DNA of 64,000 nt from Macrosoma leucophasiata (Eukaryota; Arthropoda; Insecta; Lepidoptera; Hedylidae), in NCBI GenBank assembly GCA_036365455.1, contig JAWQUS010000026.1, positions 17,983,111 to 18,047,110 on the forward strand, written 5' to 3'. Below the pieces are notes generated by a model. The model saw only the letters and a program-made list of their open reading frames with translations. It did no database searches and was not told the DNA's origin. The translations under genes and the position numbers were made by a program. Shown here in pieces: positions 11,751 through 24,150 of this stretch (positions are counted from its first letter, which is position 1; each line of letters begins with the position of its first letter).

Positions 11751-12313
11751 ATAGAAAATCTTATTTGGCGTCAAAACAGAACACGCAAAAATATTTAGTT
11801 CGCTGGAATGAAGAGAATGGCTTTTACATTATTGTAAATGAAGACTCTTAATATCTTTATCAAAACGAATAGCCTAAATGTGCAGTGAACTGTAACATTA
11901 AGTGAATTTATACAAAAAAAAATATCAATTATAATATCATACTGAATTGAATAAATTAAACAGTGAAATAATCGGTTATAGAAACAAGTGTTGCACATCA
12001 CTAGATCGGAGACAACCCGCCGTCCGCCGTCCGCCGCCCGCCGTCTCTTTTGTCGCCACGGCGGATAAAGCGAATCTATTTTTTTCAGCGAAGCTCTTTG
12101 TTACGTTTGCCATTTAATTATTTATTTAAGCATCTCGGAGGATCTCGGGGAAACAAAGCTGCAATTAATATTCTACTCAGTGGAGCCTTGACGGTTTAAG
12201 GTCAAATCTGAGGACGTCTCGCTTTATTAAACCGAAGAACATTATTTGGAGATGCTTTTGAATACACGATGAAAACCTTAAACTTTGCCCAAAGATCACT
12301 CTTATATTTGTCT

Positions 12314-12622
12314 ACTAGCTGTGCCCGCGACTTTGTTCGTGTAGATTAGTGACTTTGGGACTTTGGGCAGGGCTTTTGGATATAACTTTTGGTTAATTTT
12401 GGAACATAAACAATTTTAAGTAATTGTTTTATATTATTTCGCATTAACACATGCTTGTGAAATATATTTTATTTAAAGAAAATTTTAAGTAGCTAAAAAA
12501 ATCTACTTTACATTGATGCTTCTCTGTACACGATATTAGACATATGGCCATCGGGGATAAAAGCACACAGGTTGCTAGGATTGCTAACACGTGATAGAGC
12601 CATATATAACTGACCGTGCGAA
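12314..12622 (-). mobile_element. Helitron 3' end with helicase C-terminus remnant
   Basis: On the - strand, 12,622 to about 12,518 reads FSHGQLYMALSRV, then SNPSNLCAFIPDG and SNIVYREAS before a stop. This is the motif VI region and tail of a PIF1-type helicase as found in Helitron Rep/helicase proteins. About 200 bp further on the same strand the sequence ends GTCGCGGGCACAGCTAGT, a typical Helitron 3' terminus. Together these define the last part of an autonomous Helitron that has lost everything upstream. A shorter relative lies near 32,505-32,665. Confidence 0.7.
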
Positions 12623-12899
12623 AAATACCTAATTATGTGTTTAAACGCGCAGTCGTGTAAGTACCTACAACCTACAAACGTACGTACATCCTATGCTGAA
12701 CCGCATTTTCGAAAAGGCCATTTTAAACTTCTATGCAAAATATATTTTTTTTAAGACAATTATAAAGTTTTGTAAAGTTTCAGTCAATTACTGCTACTAA
12801 CAGAATAAAACATTAAGAACATCTATACATAATATATGCACAAAGTAGGAGCCGGCAGAAGTGAAAAGTTTAATAATAACGTTTTGCATTTTTAACCGC

Positions 12900-13470
12900 T
12901 AGTGCCAACAACACCACCATCACCATCACCACCAATGTCACCACTACCACCTTCACCACCGCCTAAACCACCACCAATGCCATCGAAGCTTCCAAAAGTA
13001 CCAACCAATGCCACCATCGCTACCACGGTCACCAACAACGCCAATGACACCAACGACACCAATGACCCCAACGACACCAACGACTCCAACGATCCCAACG
13101 ACACCAACGACCCCAACGACCCCAACGATCCCAACGACACCAACGACACCAACGACACCAACGACCCCAACGACCCCAACGATCCCAACGACACCAACGA
13201 CACCAACGACACCAACGACACCAACGACCCCAACGACCCCAACGATCCCAACGACACCAACGACCCCAACGACTCCAACGATCCCAACGACACCAACGAC
13301 CCCAACGACCCCAACGATCCCAACGACACCAACGACACCAACGACACCAACGACACCAACGACACCAACGACACCAACGACACCAACGACACCAACGACC
13401 CCAACGACACCAACGACCCCAACGCCACCAACGCCACCAATGCCACCAACGCCACTAACGCCACCAAAAT
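12900..13470. repeat. 9-bp minisatellite (ACACCAACG / ACCCCAACG)
   Basis: Nine-base units, mainly ACACCAACG and ACCCCAACG with occasional ATCCCAACG and ACTCCAACG, run for about 430 bp after a looser CACCAC lead-in. Because the period is a multiple of three and few units hold a stop, several frames stay open on both strands (runs of Asn-Asp-Thr/Pro, Thr-Pro, and on the other strand Val-Gly or Leu-Val-Ser). I regard these as non-coding. A short relative (GCCACCAAC) is at 32,832-32,942. Confidence 0.85.
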
Positions 13471-13720
13471 CACCATCAACATTATAACATCCGAAAGACG
13501 TCCATCCGTCTCCGCTGGACAGTCTTTCCCGAAGATGCTCATAACAGTGTTGTGCGTCGTAAGGAAAGAATATGCTATTATGGAATACAACAAAATACAT
13601 AAAAGAATTGTAAAAATTTTAAGCGTCTACTTGCTACCGTTGTTATTACTGATCAAAAACTGTACGAAAAATATTGTAAAGGATAGAATCAATGGGCGTC
13701 TTGTTTCCATAATAAAATAA

Positions 13721-14790
13721 GTAAAATTAGTGAAGCTTGTAATGGCCGCCAGAGGCCTTCGCAGGAAGGATGCAGAGGCAAATTAATATAACTTGTTAGG
13801 TTGTCGTAGTAGACGTGTAATATTTGAACACAATGATAAGAAAGTTGTTATCAAGCGATTGCCATATGAAAGATTAGATTTGAGAGAGTAGGTATTTTCG
13901 CTTGGTCGAGAGGGTCATCCACGGAGAGGTGGCCGACAGAGCACCTGATCCGCCTGCGGGGGCGGGGGTGAAGTGCGGGGAAGCGACGCGGAGGAAGCGT
14001 AAATACGCGGCGCACTTTTTTAGAGCTCATTCAGTGGCAGAACTCTGCGTAATAATAACTGATTATGCATATTCACGACCACCCCCACGCATGGCATAGG
14101 CAGATGAGTAGTTATCAGCTGACAAGGCTCGCTTCAATGTACGTTACTATGAGATGAATATTTGCATGAAAAATTAACTTAGGTATTTTATTACATATTT
14201 ACCACACACACGCTGGCCTGAGCATGTACACGGATTGACGACGGTGTACCGCTCGTAGAAAGTTAAGAAAATTGAGAAATTGTAACACGACTTTGTATGG
14301 AATATTCCGCTTAGAAATCTCAACTTGTATGTAGGTAGTTTTGATTTATTATGTGATCTCAGCTGATGTTGAATACGATGTTTTGTATGAAGAGAGAGGT
14401 GAAAGTCGCTGTACTTTCGTAAATAAGAAAGGTACCGAGCTGAAAGTTATGTACGAGATGTATTTTTGTTGCCCCCTCAGGGAAGTATATTTGGAAAATG
14501 TGTAAGTTAACTCGAAGTAAGGATAATGCGAATGTACCTAATCTTGCTTGATAACAAAATTGTATCTCACTCGTAAAGTAAAGGGGATAGGCAGATGCCG
14601 TTTTCAGTCTTAAGTTGGTTTTAGGTTTGGCTAGCGATATTTAATCGTGTCATAGATGATAAAGCATGACAGAGCCCCTAAAAAAATATGTATTTTAACA
14701 AGTAGACACTTTAGTAATGTATAGTATTAGCATTAAGTTTGTATAAGTTTTGTATAAGAAGTTTTGGTAAATAAAGAGATATTGTGTATG
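13721..14790. other. Non-coding stretch, no gene seen
   Basis: The stretch is AT-rich with a GC-rich patch near 13,950-13,990. No motif-bearing frame or known repeat was recognised. Confidence 0.4.
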
Positions 14791-14954
14791 TATTGTAGCA
14801 AGGCAAAGATGGGTCGGCAGAGACGTATGACGGTTGTTGTAATTTAGACCGTATAGGCAGCCTTTTAGAGTCCTATCTCTGTTGACCCAGACCTTCGGGA
14901 TTTTCCGTGTTTGGGGCGTGTCACGGAATTTCTGCATGGAGGGAGACGGTTTGG

Positions 14955-15020
14955 AAGCATATAAAAATCGGCACATTTCGGTGCAAATTTGTCCTCGTTC
15001 GATTCTCAGCAAGAAAAGTG
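14955..15020 (+). promoter_or_regulatory. Possible TATA promoter or solo LTR core
   Basis: CATATAAAAATCGGCAC at 14,958 is followed about 35-45 bp later by CGTTCGATTCTCAGC, a layout like the TATA/initiator core of an insect gene or LTR. No paired LTR, primer-binding site or downstream gene was found, so this is only a candidate. Confidence 0.25.
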
Positions 15021-15329
15021 CTTCCACACCGTGAAGGTATTGCCAGTCAGTGATAGTGTAGATTAGTACCAGACCCCCTGGTTCGCTAGTTGGCTAGTAC
15101 GTAGTGAAGTAAGCTAGTGATTAAGTTAGAATAGAAAGACCATTGAAGAATTTGAAAAATATACAGTCCACTTGTACGTCGATGCAGGCTTGTTTTCATT
15201 TTGGCGTGAGCCAATTTGTCCCCCACAAATATCATGTTTATTGTATGCCCCTTAATATTCTCATTTTCTTCTTTTTAGCATTTAATTTTGTTGTAATAGC
15301 GGCAACAGAAATACATAATTTGTCAAAGT

Positions 15330-15520
15330 TTTAGCTTTCTAGCTATCACTGTTTATGAGATACAGCCTAGTAACAGACAGACAGACTGACAAAAATTGTA
15401 AAAAATGTTGTTTTGGTAAATGTACCGTGTATACATACATATGCATTGAGTATAAAATGCGGTTATTTTTATGTTACAAACAGACACTCCAATTTTATTT
15501 ATTTGTATAGATATAGATTT
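15330..15520. repeat. Dispersed repeat fragment
   Basis: GAGATACAGCCTAGTAACAG followed by ACAGACAGACTGAC resembles, in reverse orientation, the GTCTGTCTGTC-type repeat at 5540-6200. It is non-coding. Confidence 0.4.
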
Positions 15521-15957
15521 TGCAACTTTATGTTACGGAAAACTTCATTTGAAAGATAATGAAGATAAGCACTTTATTGAAACATCACTGAAACAGCTCT
15601 GCATGCATTTTGAGAACGTAGCTTAGTGTTGTTTACGTAACGTCGTGAGTTACCCACAGGGACAGGCAGAGGTAACATACGTCTTATATACTTTTAGTGA
15701 TGACTTTATGAGTACCAATTGGTGGTGGTGGGCTCACCTTTTGACTTTCGTAGTACACTTGCCCAACTTTGAGAGTGTAACGGAGTCCTCTCTCTCTATG
15801 TAAATTATAAGATAATGTGAAAATAAAATACCAAGTATTATACAAGAATCTCCACAAGTCTGTCTTGTGTCTGCCATTTTTTAGATTGTTTAATCCTGCG
15901 CTCTACTCGGGGACAGACTCCGGTCACAGTAATCGCGGTAAATTGCATCACACCCAC

Positions 15958-16055
15958 GCCGCTCGCCACTCGTCGCTCTCCGCTCGCCGCTCTCCGCTCG
16001 CCGCTCTCCGCTCGCCGCTCGCCGCTCGCCGCTCTCCGCTCTCCGCTCTCCGCTT
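15958..16055. repeat. Minisatellite of CGCTCTCCGCTCGC-type units
   Basis: This is the reverse complement of the unit type at 6473-6556, repeated over about 100 bp. The long open frames through it are repeat artefacts. Confidence 0.8.
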
Positions 16056-16560
16056 GCCGTCGCGGTACATGCACGAATGGGTATTGTGTATTGTGTATTG
16101 TTATCACGTTAAGAGTATCATGCGCTGGTCCTTTAATTTAAAGTAGCAAGTGATTATTGATATCACTACCAGTAGGTAGTTCGTTGACATCTACTACTAC
16201 TACTGTTGCTCTATTATTACATGCGTAATTTCTCATAAGATTTACCTCTAACTGGAACTCTCTATTATAAAATCTGCCGTGTTTCGATAGCTATATAAAA
16301 AACAGAGGTCAAAATGCATTATTTTCTTGAGTTACACTTATCTTCGCGTTCTATTTACCAACAATTTCACTCAAAAAATAGGAACACCAAGAACAATAGA
16401 ATCGTGAAAATGTAGTAAGACCACACAAAAGTAGATCCATTCCACCCAGCGCCGAGCTGTTCTTGTTCCTGTGCTCCACGACAACATATTAGCTGCAGGC
16501 CGCCGCGCGCCGTGCCACGTTACTGCTCGTGTGCATTTTATGAAATAATATTGTACAGAA

Positions 16561-16632
16561 CAACGTCGAGTATCGAGGTAAATACTTCGATTATAATAGT
16601 ACGCGATTAAGTCCCGTTTACAATATAAAAAT
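16561..16632 (+). repeat. Partial copy of the fold-back element found at 29,171
   Basis: ACGTCGAGTATCGAGG, AATACTTCGATTATAATAGT and ACGCGATTAAGTCCCGTTTA in this order match one half of the fold-back element at 29,171-29,310, reading toward its terminal TACAATATAA. The other half is missing. Confidence 0.55.
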
Positions 16633-16639
16633 ATGTACA

Positions 16640-17880
16640 GAAAAAGCCCTACAAAGTATTGGTTTCTTAAAAGAAATTTCACAAAACAACGAACTATTTA
16701 ACTGTGCGCATCACACACACAGTGACATTTCTCAGTTAGTTTAGTTATTTCGTCAGTTCTCAGTTATACTCGTACTTCAGCGTCAAAAGATATACCGGCT
16801 GCTATCCTAACAGCACCGATTGGTAAAACCCAATATTAACACTTTGTGTTATCCTCGAATTTAACTCAAAGCCTTGAGTTTATTACTCGTTAAAGGAAAA
16901 ATAAGAGGAAGTAAAATATGATTTAAATTACCTTTAATACCGGGATTACTGTTCAATTTGCAAACCTGCGTAGGTTTAGGTTTAGTTAGGATGATCGGTT
17001 TCCGGGAATAAAAACTGAGATTTTGATAAATGGAATAAGATCGCTTTTGTTTTGTAGAAGCGAGACGATGTTCATTTTCGGTGACAACAACAGGAAGTCG
17101 GTCGTGGAGAGAACACATCCGAAGAGCTGCTCCAAGCGGCCCTCTGCCTGACTCTCCCGCTCGTAAATTAGAGGTGGAGGTGACAAAGTATGATATGAAA
17201 ATGGTGCGACATTCCGGCCGCTTGCGGGCACTCTATGTGGGTCGTGGGACAGCCGCGATATCTGGTGACCTGGTGTTCACGTCCCGAATACTCCTGCACA
17301 TTGCTATAACTTATCTAAATAAATGGTAAAAATAATTATCTCCTGTATTCACGCATGTAGCTATGATTCGCCTGTTCCAAATGTTACTATTCAAAATAGA
17401 AAGGTTTATTTTATCATTTAGGATTACAAGAATCACTTTTACTATGTTACTAAGGTGAACAGCAATAGATACACTTCTTTTATTCTCATGCGTCTTCCGA
17501 GATGGCGAGACTATTCACGTAGATCAGGCACATTATTTAACTCAGTGAGTGCCTTGTGGAAACTTCTCTGTTGCAAGCATCTCATTATAATTCACTCCTT
17601 AGAAGCCTCCTTTCAGGAGAAATGACCTTCTATCGTCAAATTTCATGTCGGGGCTATACTGTGATGATGTACGGACGCATAATAACAACAGAAGAGAAAA
17701 CAGACCTCAGCAGCGGCAACGCACCTAGTTATGATCTATGTTCAAGTATATAGGTAGGTCATAAGGAATTTTTATTCGCCGATAGAGGCGTTGAAATGAA
17801 GCTTGGATTTATGCATTTATTCTCTCACTATTTGCCGCTTCGCAGAAATACAACAGTTGTTATTTTCAGCTCAGTTTGTG
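16640..17880. other. Non-coding stretch, no gene seen
   Basis: Only short frames without domains are present, and no known repeat was recognised. Confidence 0.35.
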
Positions 17881-17884
17881 TGCT

Positions 17885-18130
17885 AAGCCGCGCTTGACCT
17901 GACGGCGCGGCGCGGAGGCTGCAAGCGCCGGCGCTAAGCCTCTTGTCGATCACTAATTGTAGGGAGCCGATGTTGCCGCTGTGGAGGCCGCATCCTCGGG
18001 GAGTGTGCGAAGCGATGCGGGAGGGGGGGAGGGTGTCGGCGCATAGCATCGGCTATAAATAGCGCGGCCCAGCGGGCTGGCGGGCCATCCAGGCCATCGC
18101 GTACGCCGCTGCAACCGCACGCATCCACTC
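17885..18130 (+). promoter_or_regulatory. GC-rich island with a consensus TATA box
   Basis: A GC-rich 180 bp block in AT-rich surroundings ends with TATAAATAG at 18,054-18,062 followed by GC-rich sequence and a CT-rich stretch. This is the composition expected for an insect TATA promoter reading rightwards. No coding exon could be placed downstream, so the assignment is tentative. Confidence 0.25.
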
Positions 18131-18539
18131 TATCTCTCTGAGGAATTTATAATTAGCTTAAGATTCGCTCGATGCCTGACCTAGTTCGTTATCGGAGAGC
18201 CGAGGGCGGAGGGAGGGAGCAAATTGTTTATTAATTTCCCTCGCAGCACGTAAATCATGGTGGGACGAACGACGGCAGCGGCCTGACCCCCGACCGGCAA
18301 CCCCCGACCGGCGACTTCTGACTTCATTATAGTGCCATTTTTTTGTGCAATTAATTTATGGTAGGTACAGTGTAGGGTGAAATATTCCTTCTCAATTATA
18401 TTGAATAAGAATAAGAAGATATGGCTCATAAATGGCACTGGCGTTCTTCAGAATTCTTTAGAATTATCTATAAGCAAGTATTATTACATATTCTCTGCTT
18501 AATAGTCTATTATAATATAGGTGTGGATATTGGAGTTTA

Positions 18540-18591
18540 CGCGAAAAGCGACCTACACGCGGGCGGAGCCGCGGGCAACAGCTAGTATACA
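18540..18591 (+). mobile_element. Helitron-like 3' end
   Basis: The sequence ends GGAGCCGCGGGCAACAGC followed by TAGT, a typical lepidopteran Helitron 3' terminus with an internal GC-rich hairpin. No upstream helicase remnant is readable. Confidence 0.5.
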
Positions 18592-20300
18592 ATGACAATT
18601 TACAATTTGTAATGTTTATGAAATAGGGCCAGAAAATATTTGACTGTGATCGGGAAGTAAATCCCACATTATAGAGAGGTAGGAATATGAAACCATCGAA
18701 ATACACACTCGAAAAGCACCTCCTTTGAGTACTTTTGATCTTTTGGCTTTCTCACGACGGAATTCTCTTTTGTCCCTCAAATACAACAGTCCTGCGTTTA
18801 TTTTTGAAACTGTGTAGGAGGCATGGTTGTAGTGTACTCTACTATACTCGTATCTTGTATAGGCTCGAGGCTTGGTTTCCTTAGGCGGACAACAACTGCT
18901 CTGAGCTATGAACACGAGTCCGATTCTGAAATTTGAAAATGTAAACGATGGTGTAGTGGGTTATGGGTGTAGTGTCATCGTACCCATTACATGTACCTCG
19001 ACATTTTCAGAGAAATATGCGGGACTGCAAGCGTAACTTATGTTGCATTTTTTAAATCTTAATAAAAGGGAAATGTATATTTTTCAAGAAACATAGTGTT
19101 TGTCCTCGTAACGGTGTTATAGGTGCGCTGGTTGCATATGATTTTGTACGATTTTCCGCTGCGAATGTCAGAACGTAGTAGTGTAGACTCATAAAATATA
19201 AGCTATCTTCAGATATAGGTCAAACGACACGTCGCGATACGCTCATAAATATCAACGAAATGCCTAGGTGTTATCACTTTCAGGAAATGCCGGTAATAAA
19301 CCGGCCTAGACGGCAGTTAGGACGAAAAATTGGGGACATTCCTCGCGCTGATTAAAGCCTGCCAGATGTCAACACTCCCCTTCCGCCGCCCCCCTTCCGC
19401 GGACGTCCGCTGGCCAGCGATACTAAGGGCTGGTGCCCATTGAGGGCGCGGCGCGACACAGCGCGGTTAAAGATTTTTTTTGTGGACACTTATCCACACA
19501 GAAAAGCATAATTCATTGAAATTATATTATTTCACTACGAATAGGTGGAAACGTTTCTAGTGATGCCGCGATAACCTTGCAGCGGTAACCTGTGGAATGT
19601 CACGTCACTCCCCGAGACTCTGGGACAAGTCGCGTCATTCTCGAACATACTGCGGGATATCGGGACATGTCACAAGATACCATTATACACACACCGCTGT
19701 AGCACGCCACAACCATAAATTACTGATTTTTGTCTAGGAAAGAGAGTGTTAAGTGCTTTAAAATAAGGTTGAATCTATCGCTTTTAGACGACAATTTCAG
19801 CCGAGCAAATTTTTCATTAGCACGCTTCTGAACTAAATGAGCGAGCGGCCTATTGTTCTGGATTTGTCTCGACGTTTTGGCGTGGCACACGATTATATGG
19901 CATTCCTAGGGATACCACAGAATAATTCGGTGCCTTACCACTGGATACGCGTGCCGTCCCGCGCCATCCCATGCCGCGTCATCAGTGGACGCCGGCCCTT
20001 ACGGTCCATCAAGTACAGCCGCCAACAATGAAACACGCCGCTGTCATGAACAATTCTCGTAAACAACTTCGTCACCCCGCGCCGCCCGCTGCTAATTCAC
20101 ATTAAACATTCACAACCCCCCATCAGGTTTTTCTGTAACTTGATGTGAGTTACTTTTGGATAAAAAACGTTAATTTTTAATATTTTTTTCTTTGTTTCGT
20201 TAATTCTAGAACATTTGAACTTACTGTCTTCTATTCGTTCCACAATGTCCTGACTATCTTAAAAATCATTTCAGTTACCTTTGCCAATCAAATCCTCTCT
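18592..20300. other. Non-coding stretch, no gene seen
   Basis: A GGGCTGGTGCCCATTGAGG block near 19,428 followed by GC-rich sequence looks like a dispersed repeat fragment. No extended frame with a domain was seen. Confidence 0.35.
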
Positions 20301-20314
20301 ATCTACGATCCTCA

Positions 20315-20476
20315 GAAAATCTACTTCTTCAAATTCCTCGTCACTCTTCTTCCTTCGTTCCAAATTCCTTTACAGTAACTGCTGTACGACTGTGGAATTC
20401 CTTGCCCTTAAACATAAGGCAAGCACAGACGCTTGAGTCCTACTACTTTGACTACTACTTTGCTTCTTTAACTTAA
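20315..20476 (+). pseudogene. LINE ORF2 C-terminal remnant
   Basis: Fifty-three codons before a stop read a pattern ending AVRLWNSLPLNIRQAQTL. The LWNSLP-x-IR-x-A block is characteristic of the C-termini of CR1/jockey-type LINE proteins. No reverse transcriptase motifs are readable upstream, so only the tail survives. Confidence 0.55.
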
Positions 20477-20704
20477 CATCATCATTCCTATTGCCAATAT
20501 TAAGTTTTGTGTTCTTAATTAGGTTTATATATTTGTGTAATGTGTGTACCTATCTATTTATTTATTCACAATGTTTGTCCTTACTTTGATGTACACCCTG
20601 TCTCTGTAATTTAACATTTCTCTTTCCACCGACATTCAGATATTAAAAGCCATACAGAACAATAATAATTTAGGTACACAATAACAAAAATATACAATAT
20701 TCAA

Positions 20705-20745
20705 TTGAGGACCTCCTCCTTTTTGAAGTCGGTTAATAAAAATAC
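20705..20745 (+). repeat. Lepidopteran TE 3' tail fragment
   Basis: GAGGACCTCCTCCTTTTTGA followed by AGTCGGTTAAT is a very common terminal segment of dispersed elements in moth and butterfly genomes. Confidence 0.4.
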
Positions 20746-22875
20746 ATTTAAAATTTCACAATGTCAAAATACTAAAATCAAAGGAACAAAAAATTACATA
20801 GGAATACAAATTTTAAAATGTCAAGAATGAAATATTTTTAATAAAACACATAATTTAAAACGAGCAAATATATTAGAATAATAATAATACATTTTATACT
20901 TACTACTATAGGGATTTTCCCATATTTAAAAAGTTTCCCAATGCCACCTTCCGGAATTTGTTAACGTGCCCGGACATATTGATACGCTTGCAATCGTGTT
21001 ACGTGGAGCCAACTGGGGGAGCCGTAACAGGCGAATTGTGCATGTTCGGTACATTTAGATGTTATTTTATGTAATTTGTATCGACATGATACCCGTCGCG
21101 ATGAATATATTAGGCTAACTATGTATGTATCTTCACGCCAGGTCCCTAACGGGGTAGGCAGAGAGTGTAAAGCGCCAGATATTCCGGTCCTGACACACCT
21201 CCCGTGCCTCATGTACCTTCATCATTCTTGGGCTAACTGGCTAACTCTACCAGAAATATACTCTTGTCAACCCTTTCGGGGATCTACAGACCCTTAACGT
21301 TTAATCTGTTATTTTATACTCGTATGCAGATTTAATTCCAGGAAAGGGTTCTTGAATCCAATCATCACGAGTCCTATATCGGCTCTGAACAAAATGTATC
21401 GCCGAGCTTCGTGCTGGTCCCACATCCGTGAACATCCCTAATTGCAAGGCGCGTCTGAGCCAAATTAATGAAGCTCATTACACCGCGCACTCATAATTAC
21501 CTACATTACATTTACGATCCGATCCACGGCCGCATATATTTAATGGAGCATTGAGCTCACTTTTAATTAGTGCGGTGCGCCTAATGACTCATAATCATAT
21601 CTTATTAAGGCGAATGTAACCCTCAACTCTCGTAAATTCTTCAATTTAAAATTAATTTCACACTTAAACGTCTCGGTATAAAATTATAAAGAGTGTTTTT
21701 TCGACACTTAACCGGCTTCACACAGGCCCTCCTGTGTGAAACGAAAACTGTTCCTTATTATTCCTAGGTGACATTATTTATGAATTAAGCTCGACCGATT
21801 TAATTTGTTAGTGTCGATGTAAAGAAAAGTTCTCCAAGATTATTGCTTGGAAAAAATATACCTCTACCTAAATAAACCGATCAATTTAGGATCTCCAAAT
21901 CACCAAAATTAATTATGTATGGAATGCGTTTTTGTTAAAATACACGATATTTCTTAAAATCTTTCACGAAAACATGAGGTGTTTCAATAGAGTCGAATCC
22001 TATTGATACATCCGCTGCGGTCGTTTATGACACAGTCTTGGTGAATAGTATTACAGCATAATTATGTAGAGATTATTGAAATTAAAATAAATTCAGGCAA
22101 GTAGTTCCACTTACTAACTCTAAATGAAAAAGAAACTCACGGCATCTCTCTACGAATATAACAACTGACAGCACCTTGCTCATCACGTTAGCTGTGAGAC
22201 TATGAGTTTAATGCCTTTTAATCACACAGACAAACAGTCCAAAACAGTAATTACGATCGACACAAAGCCTTCGCTACGTTCTGCTCACCATCTCCTTGCT
22301 CCATCTCCAGCCACTTCAAAGACATATTCATTAAATGGTTGCAAACACCCATCTGGCGACTAGAATTCCGGCGTATTTATTGAATGCCATAGCTACGTTC
22401 CCCTTTTCAGCTTTTTTCAACAAGAAGCAATAGGATTCTTCAATGCTAACTGTCACACACAGAATTAGCAAACTATACCGTGATTGAAATCACTTTCGTG
22501 TACCAAATTTCTGTTTGATAGGGGAACTACCTTAAGATTTAAGTGATATATTTGTCCCAAATTTATCAGCACAGGATGATATTCGCCTTAATATTGGAGA
22601 GCTTTTGCGCTTAACGCTGTTATTTATCTGAGTATCTTGGATTTTCGTTGATCTAAACACCATGAAATAAAACTATTTATCTAAACCCTTTGATAAACTA
22701 AAACGATTATATATTTTTTAATTTACTTTCAGCGTATTATACCTACGCCCGGGTCCATAAAAGCTGGAAAAAAAACCGAAACGTCTGCGTTTGGATGTAA
22801 ATATTGTTTTAATGGTATGCAATCCATAACAGCATTTTTTTTCAATGGTTCTTGTAACTTATAACTTTTATAACA
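20746..22875. other. Non-coding stretch, no gene seen
   Basis: The stretch is AT-rich. No frame with a domain, no RNA gene and no clear repeat were identified. Confidence 0.35.
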
Positions 22876-22879
22876 CGCA

Positions 22880-23005
22880 TTACTTTTTATGTGCCAAGGT
22901 GGCAAACAATAATGCAGTAGGTAGGTACACAACACATATTAAGTTACAACTGCAGCCTATAGACATTTACACAAAAACCAGAAGTCAAAAACATTCAAAA
23001 CAATT
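22880..23005 (+). repeat. Dispersed repeat family R1w, diverged copy
   Basis: GGTGGCAAACAATAATGCAG, GCAGCCTATAGACATTTAC and ACACAAAAACCAGA follow the block order of the better copies near 4187 and 24,535. Confidence 0.5.
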
Positions 23006-23109
23006 TATTTCAAATTGGTCTACAATACAAGGACATTCTTCACCGAAATCGGAGTAGTAGTAGTAGAATGTTACAAAATGTGCGCATAATGAAAGCGTTT
23101 GATAAAAAT

Positions 23110-23314
23110 AAATTAACAATAAAAATAATAAACACTCACAGCCCCCCCTCACAAACCTGTGTGGTGGGTGCCGTTATACACATACAACACTACCTACACA
23201 AACACCGAGACCCGACACAAATATCTGTAGACCATACAAATATTTGCCCCGGGTTCGGAGATCGAACCCGCGAATCAAACGGTCATCTCACACCGCTGGA
23301 CTAACCGGGTCGTC
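23110..23314 (-). mobile_element. tRNA-derived SINE
   Basis: On the - strand the element starts GACGACCCGGTTAGTCCAGC and carries an A-box-like GGTTAGTCCAGCGG and, about 40 nt on, a B-box-like GGTTCGATCTCC: an internal RNA polymerase III promoter in tRNA arrangement. The body continues through ATATTTGTGTCGGGTCTCGG to an A-rich tail near 23,110. It is not a tRNA gene because the acceptor-stem partner is absent. Its head is repeated in inverted orientation at 23,625-23,665. Confidence 0.65.
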
Positions 23315-23665
23315 AAAAACGTATGTACGTTATAGGATAGGAGCAAGTCGGTGGCGGGCGAGCGGGCGAGCGGACGACCGGGCGACCTGGCGAGGCCGCC
23401 CGCTGCCGCGCCCGCAGACTTCAGCTGTTTACCATACTATAACAACTTATTATTTATCATTGTACTCTCTTAAACGATACTGATAAACTATGTAGAGTAA
23501 ACTAAGTAGTGTATTGGACATACTGGAACGTAACTTCACGTAAGTTGTCCGCTCACCCGCTCGCCCGCTCGCCCGCTCGCCCGCCACCGACTTGCTCCTA
23601 TCCCATACGTTTACACGTTTTTGACGACCCGGTTAGTCCAGCGGTGTGAGATGACCGTTTGATTC
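23272..23665. repeat. Long inverted repeat containing two SINE heads
   Basis: The left arm (23,272 to about 23,378) and right arm (about 23,548 to 23,665) are near-complementary over some 110 bp: SINE head, a TCGTCAAAAACGT linker, GGATAGGAGCAAGTCGGTGG and a GGGCGAGC microsatellite. The spacer is about 170 bp of AT-rich sequence. Arms differ by a few indels. Confidence 0.75.
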
Positions 23666-24099
23666 ACGCAATTAAATGCACGCATTATATCAGACGCGTT
23701 CGTCGGCCGCGGCTGAAGACTATATAAAACTAGCTTGTATTTTTTTATGCAACAAATGTAAAGTGATAATCTCGAGCGATCTGACGTCCGAGTAGGCTCT
23801 CCGGACGTTTCTTGGTGTATACTTGTAGGCAGCATTCGTCTTCCGAGGCTGAAGACTATAAGCAACTACATTTTCTCTATGCTGTATTCACACTATGGGA
23901 CGTAAGTCACGGATGTGTCCTCGAGCGAATGATCGTTCGAGCTGTCTGGATACTTGTCGACTGTGCATACAGGACTTACAGGATGCATCAGTCGCGGCGG
24001 ACGGACGCGTTCGATAATTTATATGCAGCTTTATGAACATGTCCAATAAATATGCCTCTAGCAGACTATAGCTGTATCAGTTATACTGTGGTCCGGTGC

Positions 24100-24150
24100 C
24101 GCCCGGAGCCCGGAGCCCGGAGCCCGGCGGCCGGCAGCCGGCCCGCGACA
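24100..24150. repeat. Short GCCCGGA tandem
   Basis: CCCGGAG units repeat about four times and grade into GGCCGGCAGCCGG. Non-coding. Confidence 0.5.

Noticed and set aside
12902..13720. 272-codon + strand frame and overlapping long - strand frames
   Set aside because: They are produced by the 9-bp minisatellite; several frames on both strands are equally open and encode only simple repeats.
23228..23314. Possible tRNA gene on the - strand
   Set aside because: A- and B-box-like sequences are present, but no 3' acceptor-stem complement and a long non-tRNA body follow; this is a SINE.
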